Shown here: positions 12,200-22,681 of the stretch, one piece after another
Position numbering within the stretch: position 1 is the first letter of the stretch
Layout: each line of letters starts with the position of its first letter
NCBI RefSeq assembly: GCF_932526225.1
Contig: NC_064040.1
Span: forward strand, 6,793,181-6,857,180
Reading direction: 5' to 3'
Source of the DNA: Nematostella vectensis
Taxonomy: Eukaryota; Cnidaria; Anthozoa; Actiniaria; Edwardsiidae
Length of the DNA stretch: 64,000 nt
Program-made: the position numbers and the translations under genes
The notes under the pieces: model-generated
What the model saw: only the letters and a program-made list of their open reading frames with translations
Told to the model about the DNA's origin: nothing
Database searches by the model: none

Positions 12200-15100
12200 A
12201 ATCTCGTAGCTTCCGTTCGCGTAAGATCGTGACCCCTCGGTTTCTTTCGCCAGTCACTGATCCAAGACTATTGTGTTTCCGATATCACGATTCACTTATC
12301 TCAGCGCACGGATACCATATTTGGGCATCGCGGTTACCGCCTCTACTTTAGACCAGTCATAAGACGATTTTATTGAGAGGTTGTGTTACACGGCTGAAGA
12401 AAGACGAACTACGCATTTTGATGATGTGTGAACTGCTTGTTTCCGCTTAACTTTTGTATGCTGGATAAAACTACCCGAGATACGGGCGAAAAAAAATACT
12501 GTACATACTTCACACATAAATCACTTAAGAAAACTAGAACAAAAGATGCATTCCTATACATTAAATTATCTATCCAATTTATCCACCCAACCCGCCATTA
12601 CTCACTTTTTATCAAAACCTAAACTTGAAATGGTGAAAAACATTTTGATTTTACCGATTAATATTCTATCAGCGATAAGGAGTCATGCCTTCAACAATTT
12701 TCTTCCTAACAATTTGGGAAAAAGCTTTGGGTTGCGGTTGCGATAACAAACACAATGGTATCCCTCCACCTAGTTCTCATTTATTCCGCATCCGCATAAG
12801 CTCTATCTTTATTATTACTTCCTTTAATCCTGTATAAGACTTCTTCATACAAGGCGACAAATGGACCGACAAATAAAGTCTTGAGCCCCGTAAACGGGAC
12901 TCAACGGTTTTGCGGTTTCGCTCAGACCCCCTACAGAATACGGTGGTTTGGGTGAGACTTCACGTGCTTCTCAGCAAGAGTTAATTGAGTTTTTATTTCA
13001 TGTGTGTTCAATTCTAGGTGAATTAAACCGAAAGCCAACAAACAGAAAGGCCTCGAAAAAGCTTTAAATCGTTTGAGTAAACCTTTCAGAACCAAATGAA
13101 TAGCTGATTCCGCTTTTCCATTCAAAGGCGGAACTGAATATCAAATCAAAGGTGGGTCACTCACAAGTCGATGACAGTCGTCGTTTATATTGCGTTACTT
13201 CCGGTTTGAAATGATAAATATTTTTAAATCTCCCGGAGGGTGGGTATACGGGATTTTCCCTAGGGCGAACCTACAGCACAAGCACCCAGAACAAATCCAT
13301 ATATGTCAAAGAGTCAAAGGTTTTGGCTGTTTATGTTTGTTTGGAGAATAAAGGCCGTGCTTTTGTATAAAACGTCGTCTAAGCTCTATAGTATTTGTTT
13401 GCTTATCTTTCTGTATGAATACCAGAATATCAGTTATGATAACTATCATTTTTTGTATCTCTCGGGTTTCTAAGCTACGGCTTTGTTTACCTCCATGTGT
13501 CGCTGGTTTTCTTCCTACGCAAGATAGACGAGACTCTGACGTCACAAAATGACACTACGTTTCTTGAGACAAACTCAACAAGAAAAAAAACTGGTGAGAA
13601 GCACTGTACACATAGTTCTCGGATTTATTTTGGGGCTAGCAAACACAAGTAGGGGGAAAATTCCTTACAATCAATCTTGTTTTTAAAGATAAACTTCTTC
13701 GAACTTTGACTTTTTAGTCTACGAAGAATGCAAAATATGCAAAGTGAGTGCTTGCTTTCCTCTCAATCCCGCAAAATAATACGCTAAAAAAATAAACGTG
13801 TCCTGAGTGACCTTGTTTTCCATGAAGGCCAAAACGTGTGCGAGTGACGACCTGCGTTTACAATGGCGCGTTTCCTTTGTATTTCCTACATTTGCTACTT
13901 CACGCAGTGAAAATAGCTGTGAATTATTTTATTTCGTACGCCGATATTTTTGGGGGCGAAATGCAAAGGGAAGTATTCTCGTTTTAGCTTTTTTCTTCCT
14001 CATTGAACATTAAAAGACTAAAACTAATTAATGGCTTTCTAATGCGCTTTTATATTCTCTAGACCTAACAACCGCTCACTTCCGAAATGCGTGTGTAAAG
14101 GCTGCTAAGTAATGTCTAAAAACTAGGCTTTTAGGCTAAAACGGTGAATAAATGTATTAGCCCTTGTACATTAGGAGGTCCCTGGTACCCTGGGACATGG
14201 CAACGCGACGCCTCTTGCAAATTCCAGAATTGAACTTTGTACCATTTCAACAAGAGGGTCCTCTCGTCCCGTCTCGCTCGCTCGACCCTGCTAAACGTTT
14301 TCTATCGAATCTTAAGAGGTCTTTTAGTTCGTGATATCGCATGAGTGATTCATTAGGGGTATCCATGCATAGAAAATCTCGCATTTTTATTTTCGGCAAA
14401 AGGGTGGGCAACTAGAAAGAAGGGAGTTTGCTAATTCTTGATGGGATTATGTCATTGTGGACTTTGGTTTATTGCGTTTGCGTTGTCAATGACTTGTCAA
14501 TATTTTCTTTTTAAGGGACTTTGCGTATTTGATGAATAAACGGCGAAAAAATCTTAACTATTCGTACATCATCCCAAAGATGCAAAACAAGACTGTTTAC
14601 TACTGCTTGAAGTTCTAGTTTCCGTGTGTTTTTGCCAACTTCCTGGCCATGTTTACTGGTTTCTGCGTCATTCGCGATTTATGACGTTGCTCTGCTAGCT
14701 TGGCTTATGTTCCCGAACAACGTTTTTTTGAAACTAACGTAGTTATTTCTCAATCTAATAACATTTCTTCTTTATTAAAAATCGATTGCTATCATTTGAT
14801 TTAAAGTTCCTTTTCCTGTTTAAGCCTTCCCATCTCATTCATGAGTATCGTCATAGTAGTCTCAGAAAAAAAGGTTCAATGGGGGTTCAATGGGCTAGGC
14901 CCAACTTTCACTCACTCCGTGTATTACATATAACATTATTGAATAAAACCTGCGTTGGTCTTGTAGATTTATGGTGATTTTCATAGACAAAATGGTCTTC
15001 GAATAGTATGTTTGTTATACCGACGGTCTTCAACGCATAAACCACAATTTGAGGAAGTTTTTAGAGGCCCAGAACAAGTTTTGCAAGGGATACAGATCAA

Positions 15101-15290
15101 TTGCTACACCGGAAGTAGATTTCCGTCATTGGGCCTAAATCCAATATGTCATTGCCCATATATGGAGTGATCGCCATTGTACGCGAGAATTTTCCCCGCC
15201 GAGAGGCGCGTGACGGAAGTGATCTTGCTTGCAATAGTTGAGGTCACTTCCAGCGGCACGCTAGCACCCGATGAAATGTCAACTTCCGGT
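12200..15290. other. Intergenic region between the two divergent MMP genes
   Basis: No exon is supported. It holds a consensus CRE TGACGTCA at 13538-13545, several ccggaagt/acttccgg ETS-like cores toward the right end (about 15100-15290) and AT-rich tracts. It probably carries regulatory sequence for both genes, but that is inference. Confidence 0.4.
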
Positions 15291-15314
15291 ATAAGAGTGA
15301 CCGGCGCTCCCTCT

Positions 15315-15370
15315 CGACTACGTCACACATTTTAATGAGGAAGGAATAGATATCTTGAGCCTCATAAAAG
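15315..15370 (+). promoter_or_regulatory. Core promoter of MMP-B: CRE-like 12-mer and TATA-like box
   Basis: cgactacgtcac at 15315-15326, identical to the 12-mer upstream of MMP-A, is followed by a TATA-like cataaaag at 15363-15370. The start codon is at 15468, about 98 bp downstream, a spacing similar to that in MMP-A. Confidence 0.55.
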
Positions 15371-15467
15371 TACGATCCACTCTCCTGCAAGAGCTAATAC
15401 ACCCCACATCAACGAGTACAACACAACTCAAAACTGAAGTCGCCTAGCTACACGGTGTAGAACAGAC

Positions 15468-18400
15468 ATGAAGGTTCTTACAGCGCTTGTTATTTTTGCT
15501 GCTTGTTGCGCACTGTTTACGCTCGCAAGTGCGAAACCTGTGGAAAAACCAGAGAAGCCCAAGAAAGTCAACCCGGCGAGGCTAGTAGTAAGTATATCAA
15601 ACACAACACCGATAAACAATGCCAATGGCATATTCCCCTGTTGTACTCTATTGTAAAGCGCAGTTATTTATTTTGTGTAAATTAGGATAATTGTTATCAA
15701 TGATGCATTAATAACCAAGTTCTTTGGATTCATAAGTGGATTTGATGCGTGTCACATTTAAAGCTGAAAGCGTAAGCATATTTCTGTGTCAACAATTTCA
15801 TCAAACCACACTCTGTTGGTTGCAGCATGGATGTAAAACAAGAGCTGACACAATGTCAGGAATTTGCAATAGTATACTCTCCGTCTAACTGTAACGATAA
15901 AGACCTAGACGTTATGATAGGTATTTGAGTTATATAAAACAGAATATTAGGATCAGCATATTTTCACCTTTGTTACGGAAAGCTAAATACTTATTGTCTG
16001 GTTGTTGCCTAGATTTAGGTGTTGAAGGTGATGAGAAATTTTAGAGTAATGACATGAATTTTTAAGGTGCGCATTTAGGGATGCGAGCATGGAGGCTCGC
16101 ACATACTGCTAGACCACCAAAGGCGGTCTGTCCTTATTGTAGCGTAAATGTTTAACTTTTTGCACATGATATCTATGCCTTTGCAACTCCACAATCCCCC
16201 CGTCCCCCTCCCCCTCAGGAAGTCCTGGCTATCCTTAAATCTGGTGCCCCTAAAACTCTCTGTTGTCAGATTTCGTTTAATTACACACAGACCTGACCGA
16301 AATGTTTCTTTATGTACTATTTCTAGTAGAAATATATAATTTCACGCTTTTATTTATCTCAATGGAAAATAACACGAGGAAAAGTTAACTCAACAGAGGC
16401 TTTAAGTTTCCTATAAAAATCCTCAACGTTCTTATCGAACATGTTTTAATCAATCATCAATATTTTCTTAGGATTATTTGACGAAGTATGGGTACTTGAG
16501 TCCCATAGACCCGCGTAATGGCAAAATACGGACTGACAAGGAACTTAAAACGGCTATAAAGACATTACAGAGATTTGGTGGTTTCAAGGCCACGGGAGAC
16601 ATAGAAGACCCCCATCTCGTCGACCTTCTCAACAGAAGTCGATGCGGTATGCCTGACGTCGGCCCTGCTGATGTGTACAAGAGAAAAAGACGTTACCTTC
16701 TGCAGGGATCCACCTGGAGAACGACGGTAAGACAAATTCTCACTAGTAAATAAAGAAGTTTTTCATTGATAGAGTAGGGGGAATCTAATAAGATATAAGT
16801 CATTATAGTCTACTAATTACATTAATCACTAGACCAAGCCATAAATAAAATCAACATCCCGCCACTTTTTTTTTTACAAAGCCACCAATTTTATTGTTTC
16901 TCTATTTTCGCGCACTTTTACTCTCGTGCAATAGTAATTATCACATGTTGTAGGGCATTTCTTTTATCGTATTAATTCTTCTGCCAAAAAGCGGTTAGGC
17001 GGTTAGATCTTCCGAATAACCTGAGAGCCGCAAAGTGACGGCTTGAATTTCAAATGACTGGAAGTGAATATACGGACTAATAATAAAACTAAAATATACT
17101 ATTGGGATGTAGTAGCCGCGAGTATGTTACCCGACTTGAAGGTCAGGATTATTGACTAACTTTTTCACATTGAGCAAAATGTCAAAGTTGCAGTACGATG
17201 CGCAAAGATTTATGCGCACGCGCGCAAAAAAAAAAATAATTTTGCACTACTGTATACACTTATAGCTAAAAATAAACAATGCTTGTTATTGGGGAAAATA
17301 TACACTCTGCTCCTCCCCCCCCCCCCCCCCCTCTTTATACCATAGGCAGATTTGGTATAACGAGAATCTAGATTTTTGTCGATTTGAATCTAGATTTGAA
17401 TCGTTTGAGATGAGTTGTGGGCGGGATTGAATAATGACCCGAGCCATAGAAAGAAGAGAGTCACTTAGAGTGCGGCTAGATTAGGGCGCATGCTTCAGCA
17501 ACCAAGAACCAAAGAGGAAATGTTGTGTTGTTTAGTGAGTGCTTAGTTTCTAAAGATTAGTTTCAGTGTCAATAAGTACACATTTCTTTGTGTCCAAAGC
17601 GAAACTTCACAACTGAAGGCAAATTACTTTACAAAGAGCTGTGGCACGAAACAAGAGCTAGGCAAAATAATAGGATTAGTTTCAGTGTCAAAAAGTGCAT
17701 ATTTCTTTGTGTCCAAAGCGAAATTTCACAACTGAAAGGCAAACCACTTTACAAAGTGCTGTGGCACGAAACAAGGGCAATATCAAGGGCAATGTAATAG
17801 GCGATAATTTCCCTTAAGGTTTACCTTAGAATACCACTGAACACATTCAAACAAAAATGTTCCCAGAGCCTAAAGCACAACATTCGAAGCACTAATCATT
17901 ATGGAAGTGAGAGGTATTGGTGAATTATCGATTTCACATCTGATTACCAATTTTCCCTTCAGACATTAAAATACCGCATTGAGAACTACACCCCAGATCT
18001 TCCTCGTGAGGAGGTCGATAACGCTATCCGCAATGCTCTGGCGATGTGGGCAGCGGTGACACCACTGACGTTTATCGAGGTCTATGATCCCCGCATCGAG
18101 GTGGAGATTCGCATTCGGTTTGTTACTGGCGATCACGGGGATGGGTATCCCTTCGATGGTCCAGGGGGGACGCTCGCACATGCCTTCTACCCGCACGATA
18201 ACACAGGTGAGAACACATTGTCTGATTTGAAAAAAAAAAACATTCTCATAAAGTTTTTTGCCACTTTCTTATAGTGCAGTAAATTCAACAAGGTTTAATC
18301 GGTACGGTACTGTAGTAGGATCGGATTTAGGGAGGGGTGTGTGGGGGCTGAAACGCCCTATGTGAGAAAAGTGACCTTCGCGCTACAACCCCCAACCCTC

Positions 18401-20703
18401 TCCTCTAAAATATCATGGATCGCCCGTGTTAAGAAGCGCAATTCGTGCGATGCTACGTCCTTATGCGCGCCACTAAAGCCTTGTAATCATGCCCTATGAG
18501 GCATTACGTCGTTATGCGCGCCACTAAAGCCTTTTAATCATGTCCTATGCGGCATTACGTCGTTATGCACGCCTTATTCTCTCTTATGCTCACCCTTATT
18601 CTCTATGTTTCCTCAGGTCTGTCGGGAGACGCGCATTTCGATGACGAGGAATACTTCACCCTGCGTACCGATCACGGGATTGATCTCTTTTGGGTGGCCG
18701 TGCACGAGTTTGGACACAGTCTTGGACTCGACCATTCCAGTAACGTGGATGCAATCATGTATCCCTTCTACCGAGGCTATGTACCCGACTTCCAGCTTCA
18801 TTACGATGATAAGGCAGGGGTTCAAGCCATTTATGGTACGTCTCTAATCTACTTCGACCTATCGGTATTAGGCACCGTCAATTTGATAGCTAACAGTTTC
18901 CCCCAAATAAGTATTCCTTGACTTTAAGGCACAGCGACATTCCATTAAAAAATATCGAGTTACCCCCTTCAAATATCAAATTTTTGGTCCCCTTATAATT
19001 TGTATATGCAGTTTTAATGGTTGCAAACCATCTTTTCTACTCATCATTGCTTTGTATGGGATCTTTAAAAACCGAAAATTGTGGTCCCATTGCACTCTTA
19101 CCTTTTTTTAAACCTTGCTAGTGCAACTCTAAAACGAGAAAATTCGACTACACCCTAATATAATGTATATCAATCATACATCTTTGTTTCAGTTCACGTG
19201 AGAAAATGCAATGGCCTATTTTCAAAATAACCACCAACGCTCAGTAGCGGATCTAGGGGGAGGGTTTAAAACCCCCCTTTGGGCTGCCAAAAAGCCATAT
19301 GTATCAAAAAAATTACCCCTTCCCCCCTTTGTCACTGAGCAAACCCCCCCTCCCCCTTTGGCGAAAAGCAAGATCCGCCCCTGACGCTTTAAGCTCGATA
19401 CTTTAGCAACAATATTTGTTGCCAGACTGAGTTAGCCGATGAAAATGGGAGGAATATCTGACTTGGGAAATTGTTGGCATGATTGGCTTATTAATTGGCC
19501 TATTATCTATCCAATGTTTGTAGGCAGTAAAACGTCAATTACTGCGAAAACTGTTGAGCCCGTTACCCCAACAATCCATGTAGACCCAACAGAAGCGCCC
19601 GGCGTTGCAGACAAGTGCGACCCGAAGGGCTATTTCGACACAATTGTGCAGACGGAGGAGGGTTACAGCTACGCGTTCAGGGGCGAGTACTTTTGGCCTA
19701 TTGGTGATACGGGAGCTTGGACAGGTGCTTTGAAAATCAGTGGTTTCTGGCCCGGGCTCCAGGGCGTGAAAGATATCGACGCCGCGTTTTATCGCAATCA
19801 GGACAAAGTGACGTTCATCATCAAGGGAGACAAGTAAGTGTACATTTGCGCGTGATATTTTTCCCACTTAAACCACAGGGGCCCCAGTCATACAAGAGAG
19901 CCTAAAACTCGTAGCGTGATAGTGCACGCCATTTGTTTGAACATAGGACTACATAGGACTGGGAGTCAACGCCGACGCGAGCAAACCTATTTTTGAAAGT
20001 TAGAAAGAAATAAAAAGATATGATGTGGATGCGTTGATGCGCAGAATGAACAGGAGAATGGGTAATTTATGATGAGAATTTCGACGGACTTTTATTTTCT
20101 TATGAAGTAAGAATACGCACTAAAATTCACGGAGGAATAAATATCTGTAGTACAAAACGACATACTTAGAACTATCTTTGTTTGCTTAACTCTAGGTTTT
20201 GGATGTTCAAAAATCGTACTCCATTGGAGGGCAAACAAGCTTTGCCACTTTCAGACCCAGAGCTCGCCCTGGACTCAGAGCTCGTTGGTATGGATGCCGC
20301 GCTTCAATGGGCCAAAAATGGCAAAATCTACTTCTTCAAAGGCGACCGTTATTGGAGATACGATCCTTATAAAAAGCTGATCGATGTTGGTTACCCACGG
20401 CTAATCCAGGAAGGTTGGAACGGAGCTGTACCTGACAATATCCAAGCAGCCATGCAGTGGAAAAACCAGAAAAGTTATTTCTTCAAAGGCAATGTTTACT
20501 GGGCAGTTGACGAGTCGTCCTTCCCGGTGAAAGTTCTCGAAGTTAACCCACCCTACCCCCGCTCTATCGCCACCTATTGGATGGCCTGTTCCCCTGAGAA
20601 ACTAGAAGGAGGAAAGATTTCACCCGTTGGGAATACAGCTTTTGGGATAATCCCCAACTTAGCCGTCTTTTATATTACTTTTATTTTGACAAAGTTGTTT
20701 TAG
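15468..20703 (+). CDS. Matrix metalloproteinase, furin-activated and probably GPI-anchored (MMP-B)
   Basis: Six exons (15468-15587, 16472-16726, 17963-18206, 18617-18835, 19524-19833, 20196-20703) join in phase to 551 aa. Signal peptide about 1-22; propeptide with cysteine switch SRCGMPD (Cys 98); basic furin-type site KRKRR (110-114); catalytic zinc motif HEFGHSLGLDH (236-246) with Met-turn Met about 254; Pro/Thr linker; hemopexin-like domain from DKCDPKG to WMACSP; hydrophobic C-terminus (IIPNLAVFYITFIL) resembling a GPI signal. It is the paralogue of MMP-A in head-to-head orientation. Exon 5 (310 nt) has the same length and phase as the matching MMP-A exon, while the catalytic domain has an extra intron after residue about 206. 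A possible poly(A) signal AATAAA lies at 21393-21398. Membrane-type extracellular protease; substrate not deducible. Confidence 0.95.
17553..17785. repeat. Tandem duplication, unit about 117 bp, in MMP-B intron 2
   Basis: Two adjacent diverged copies (about 17553-17670 and 17671-17785) share gattagtttcagtgtcaa, atttctttgtgtccaaagcg and gctgtggcacgaaacaag. The apparent ORF through it reads the same peptide twice and has no coding support. Confidence 0.8.
18310..18600. repeat. Repeat-rich intron 3 of MMP-B: degenerate MITE end and about 64-bp duplication
   Basis: About 18316-18427 resembles the GGATCnnGGG-type MITE seen at 19242-19383 (aggatcggatttagggaggg ... atggatcgcccgt). About 18455-18575 repeats tatgcgcgccactaaagcct and cggcattacgtcgttatg twice with few differences. 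Confidence 0.5.
19242..19383. mobile_element. 142-bp MITE with CAG(T/G)(A/G)GCGGATC termini
   Basis: Begins CAGTAGCGGATCTAGG and ends AAGATCCGCCCCTG (reverse complement CAGGGGCGGATCTT). It is flanked by ACGCT on both sides, a possible 5-bp target duplication. C- and G-rich interior, non-coding, in MMP-B intron 4. A matching solo end CAGGGGCGGATCCAATC lies at about 38709. Confidence 0.65.
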
Positions 20704-21225
20704 GTATTCATCTATTCAATGCATAGTTGTACCTATACTGAGCCTCAATAATGCGGACACCACAATGCCCCGGGAAGTTTAAGGCGACCGCTATATGCTA
20801 AAAGAGTAGAGTGATACCACTATTTCGCTCTTTCTCTACATTTTTCCGAGACGTTCTTGATAAAAAGGGATAATTAAGCGCAATCCATAGTCTTTTTCAT
20901 TCGCCAAGATTTTGTATTTTTTCCATCTTTGTTGAAATGATTATAACCAATAAGGATAAGTAAAGGATTTATATCATTCCTAATGCTTTTTCGTATACCT
21001 TTTGGTTTAGAAGAAATACAATAATTTTTTCTTCAACCAGGGCGACTTTTTTACAAGTACTAAGAATAAGGAAAATAATCCCGTTTATCATATCATTAAA
21101 GTAGTGCAATCTATACGATTCCATTCGTCGATTGAAATGGCATATTAGATAGATTTAATTTAATTTAATAATTTAATAATTAGTTTATTTTTCACTTTCG
21201 CAGTCCATGGACTGAATTACAGTGA
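20704..21225. other. MMP-B 3' region, no further gene
   Basis: AT-rich non-coding sequence downstream of the MMP-B stop. It probably includes 3' UTR, since the nearest good AATAAA is at 21393-21398. Confidence 0.4.
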
Positions 21226-21277
21226 CGGTCAATTACGCATACATATAAATATACATATATGTATGCGTAATTGACCG
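21226..21277. repeat. Perfect 21-bp-arm hairpin
   Basis: Arms cggtcaattacgcatacata(t) at 21226-21246 and its exact complement at 21257-21277, loop 10 nt. It could be a DNA hairpin, a very short MITE or a transcript 3' structure. Confidence 0.8.
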
Positions 21278-21595
21278 ATGCTGAAAGAATATCTTTTTAA
21301 TATTTATTTTAGTGTATTTAAAAAGTTGTACATATGTTAGGATATTTAGCTTGTTTCGTTTGTAAGGAAACTTTTAGTTAGGGAAGGCTTTTAATAAAAT
21401 TAATGAAAAACAATTTGCCTTTGTTTTCAAAAACACATTCTTTCTGCTTACAATCATATTACCGATCGCACAGGGTCACGGCAGTTATTATTCGTTTTTT
21501 TTTTTTCTTATTTGCTTATTTTAAGGGGGTGCTTATTACAAACAAGCATCCCAACTATATATGCATATTTTTGTATTTTCCTTTCTTGTAACTAA

Positions 21596-21656
21596 TATCA
21601 ATAATAATAATAATAATAATACCAATAGTTACAACAACAACAACAACAACAATAAT
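21596..21656. repeat. Microsatellites (AAT)n and (CAA)n
   Basis: About eight AAT-type units are followed by about six CAA units, separated by a short unique piece. Confidence 0.85.
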
Positions 21657-21736
21657 GTTTTTTTAGCGTGAAAATAAGATGATGTGTCGCGAAAGATAGG
21701 TAGACCTGATAGATAATTAAAAGTAAATCTTTAATT

Positions 21737-22136
21737 GGATTCGGTATGCGATAGTGCTTGTGGATTCGGTATGCGATAGTGCTTGTGGATTCGGTATGCG
21801 ATAGTGCTTGTGGATTCGCTATGCGATAGTGCTTGTGGATTCGCTATGCGATAGTGCTTGTGGATTCGCTATGCGATAGTGCTTGTGGATTCGGTATACG
21901 ATAGTGCTTGTGGATTCGCTATGCGATAGTGCTTGTGGATTCGCTATGCGATAGTGCTTGTGGATTCGGTATGCGATAGTGCTTGTGGATTCGCTATGCG
22001 ATAGTGCTTGTGGATTCGGTATGCGATAGTGCTTGTGGATTCGCTATGCGATAGTGCTTGTGGATTCGCTATGCGATAGTGCTTGTGGATTCGGTATGCG
22101 ATAGTGCTTGTGGATTCGGTATGCGATAGTGCTTGT
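21737..22136. repeat. Minisatellite, 16 units of exactly 25 bp
   Basis: The unit ggattcggtatgcgatagtg followed by cttgt repeats 16 times over exactly 400 bp with no indel. Almost the only variation is G or C at position 8 of the unit (order G G G C C C G C C G C G C C G G), plus one unit with tatacg. There are no spacers, so it is not a CRISPR array. Confidence 0.97.
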
Positions 22137-22680
22137 CAAGAGGGGGATGGAGGGGGCAATGGATCCGGACCCCACCCTTATCACGTGACAAGCTGGTTCA
22201 GTTCCGGTTGACCCGTTCGCTGGTAGTGAAGAAAACGGTTGTTTTTTGTGTGCATTTGGATAGCAAAACGTTTTTGGATGGATCTAGTGACCAATATTAC
22301 CAGAGCTAATGATGTCGATTTGAACTGAATTCATCCGTGGTCAGTAGGTTACTACTCTGGACCCCACCCGACGTTTTTCTCTAGACGAGCGAAATTATGT
22401 AGTGAGACAGAAATCCTAAATATAGAATTGATCTAAGAGTTTTTTTGACATATAACCATTTTCTCGGTACAACGGTGTTACTTGGTAAATAATACTCAAA
22501 TTTGTCAAAGACCGCACATATTGTCCATCTTGGTATCATCTGCGGTTGATGAGCTCATGATTTCAGTTTTGCTGTATCTTTCGTCAATTTACCATTAGCA
22601 TCACCAATAACATCACGATCATCATCATTATACATCATCGTCATCACCATCATAATAGGCAGCAGTAAGGCCTTGCTCTT
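22137..22680. other. Region 3' of the GPCR gene; no gene seen
   Basis: Contains an E-box CACGTG near 22183 and, from 22600, a CATCAT-type simple-sequence tract that grades into the acidic-repeat coding tail of the GPCR. No supported exon. Confidence 0.45.
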
Positions 22681-22681
22681 C

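Noticed and set aside
21737-22136. CRISPR-like array
   Set aside because: Units are contiguous with no unique spacers, and the genome is animal; it is a minisatellite.
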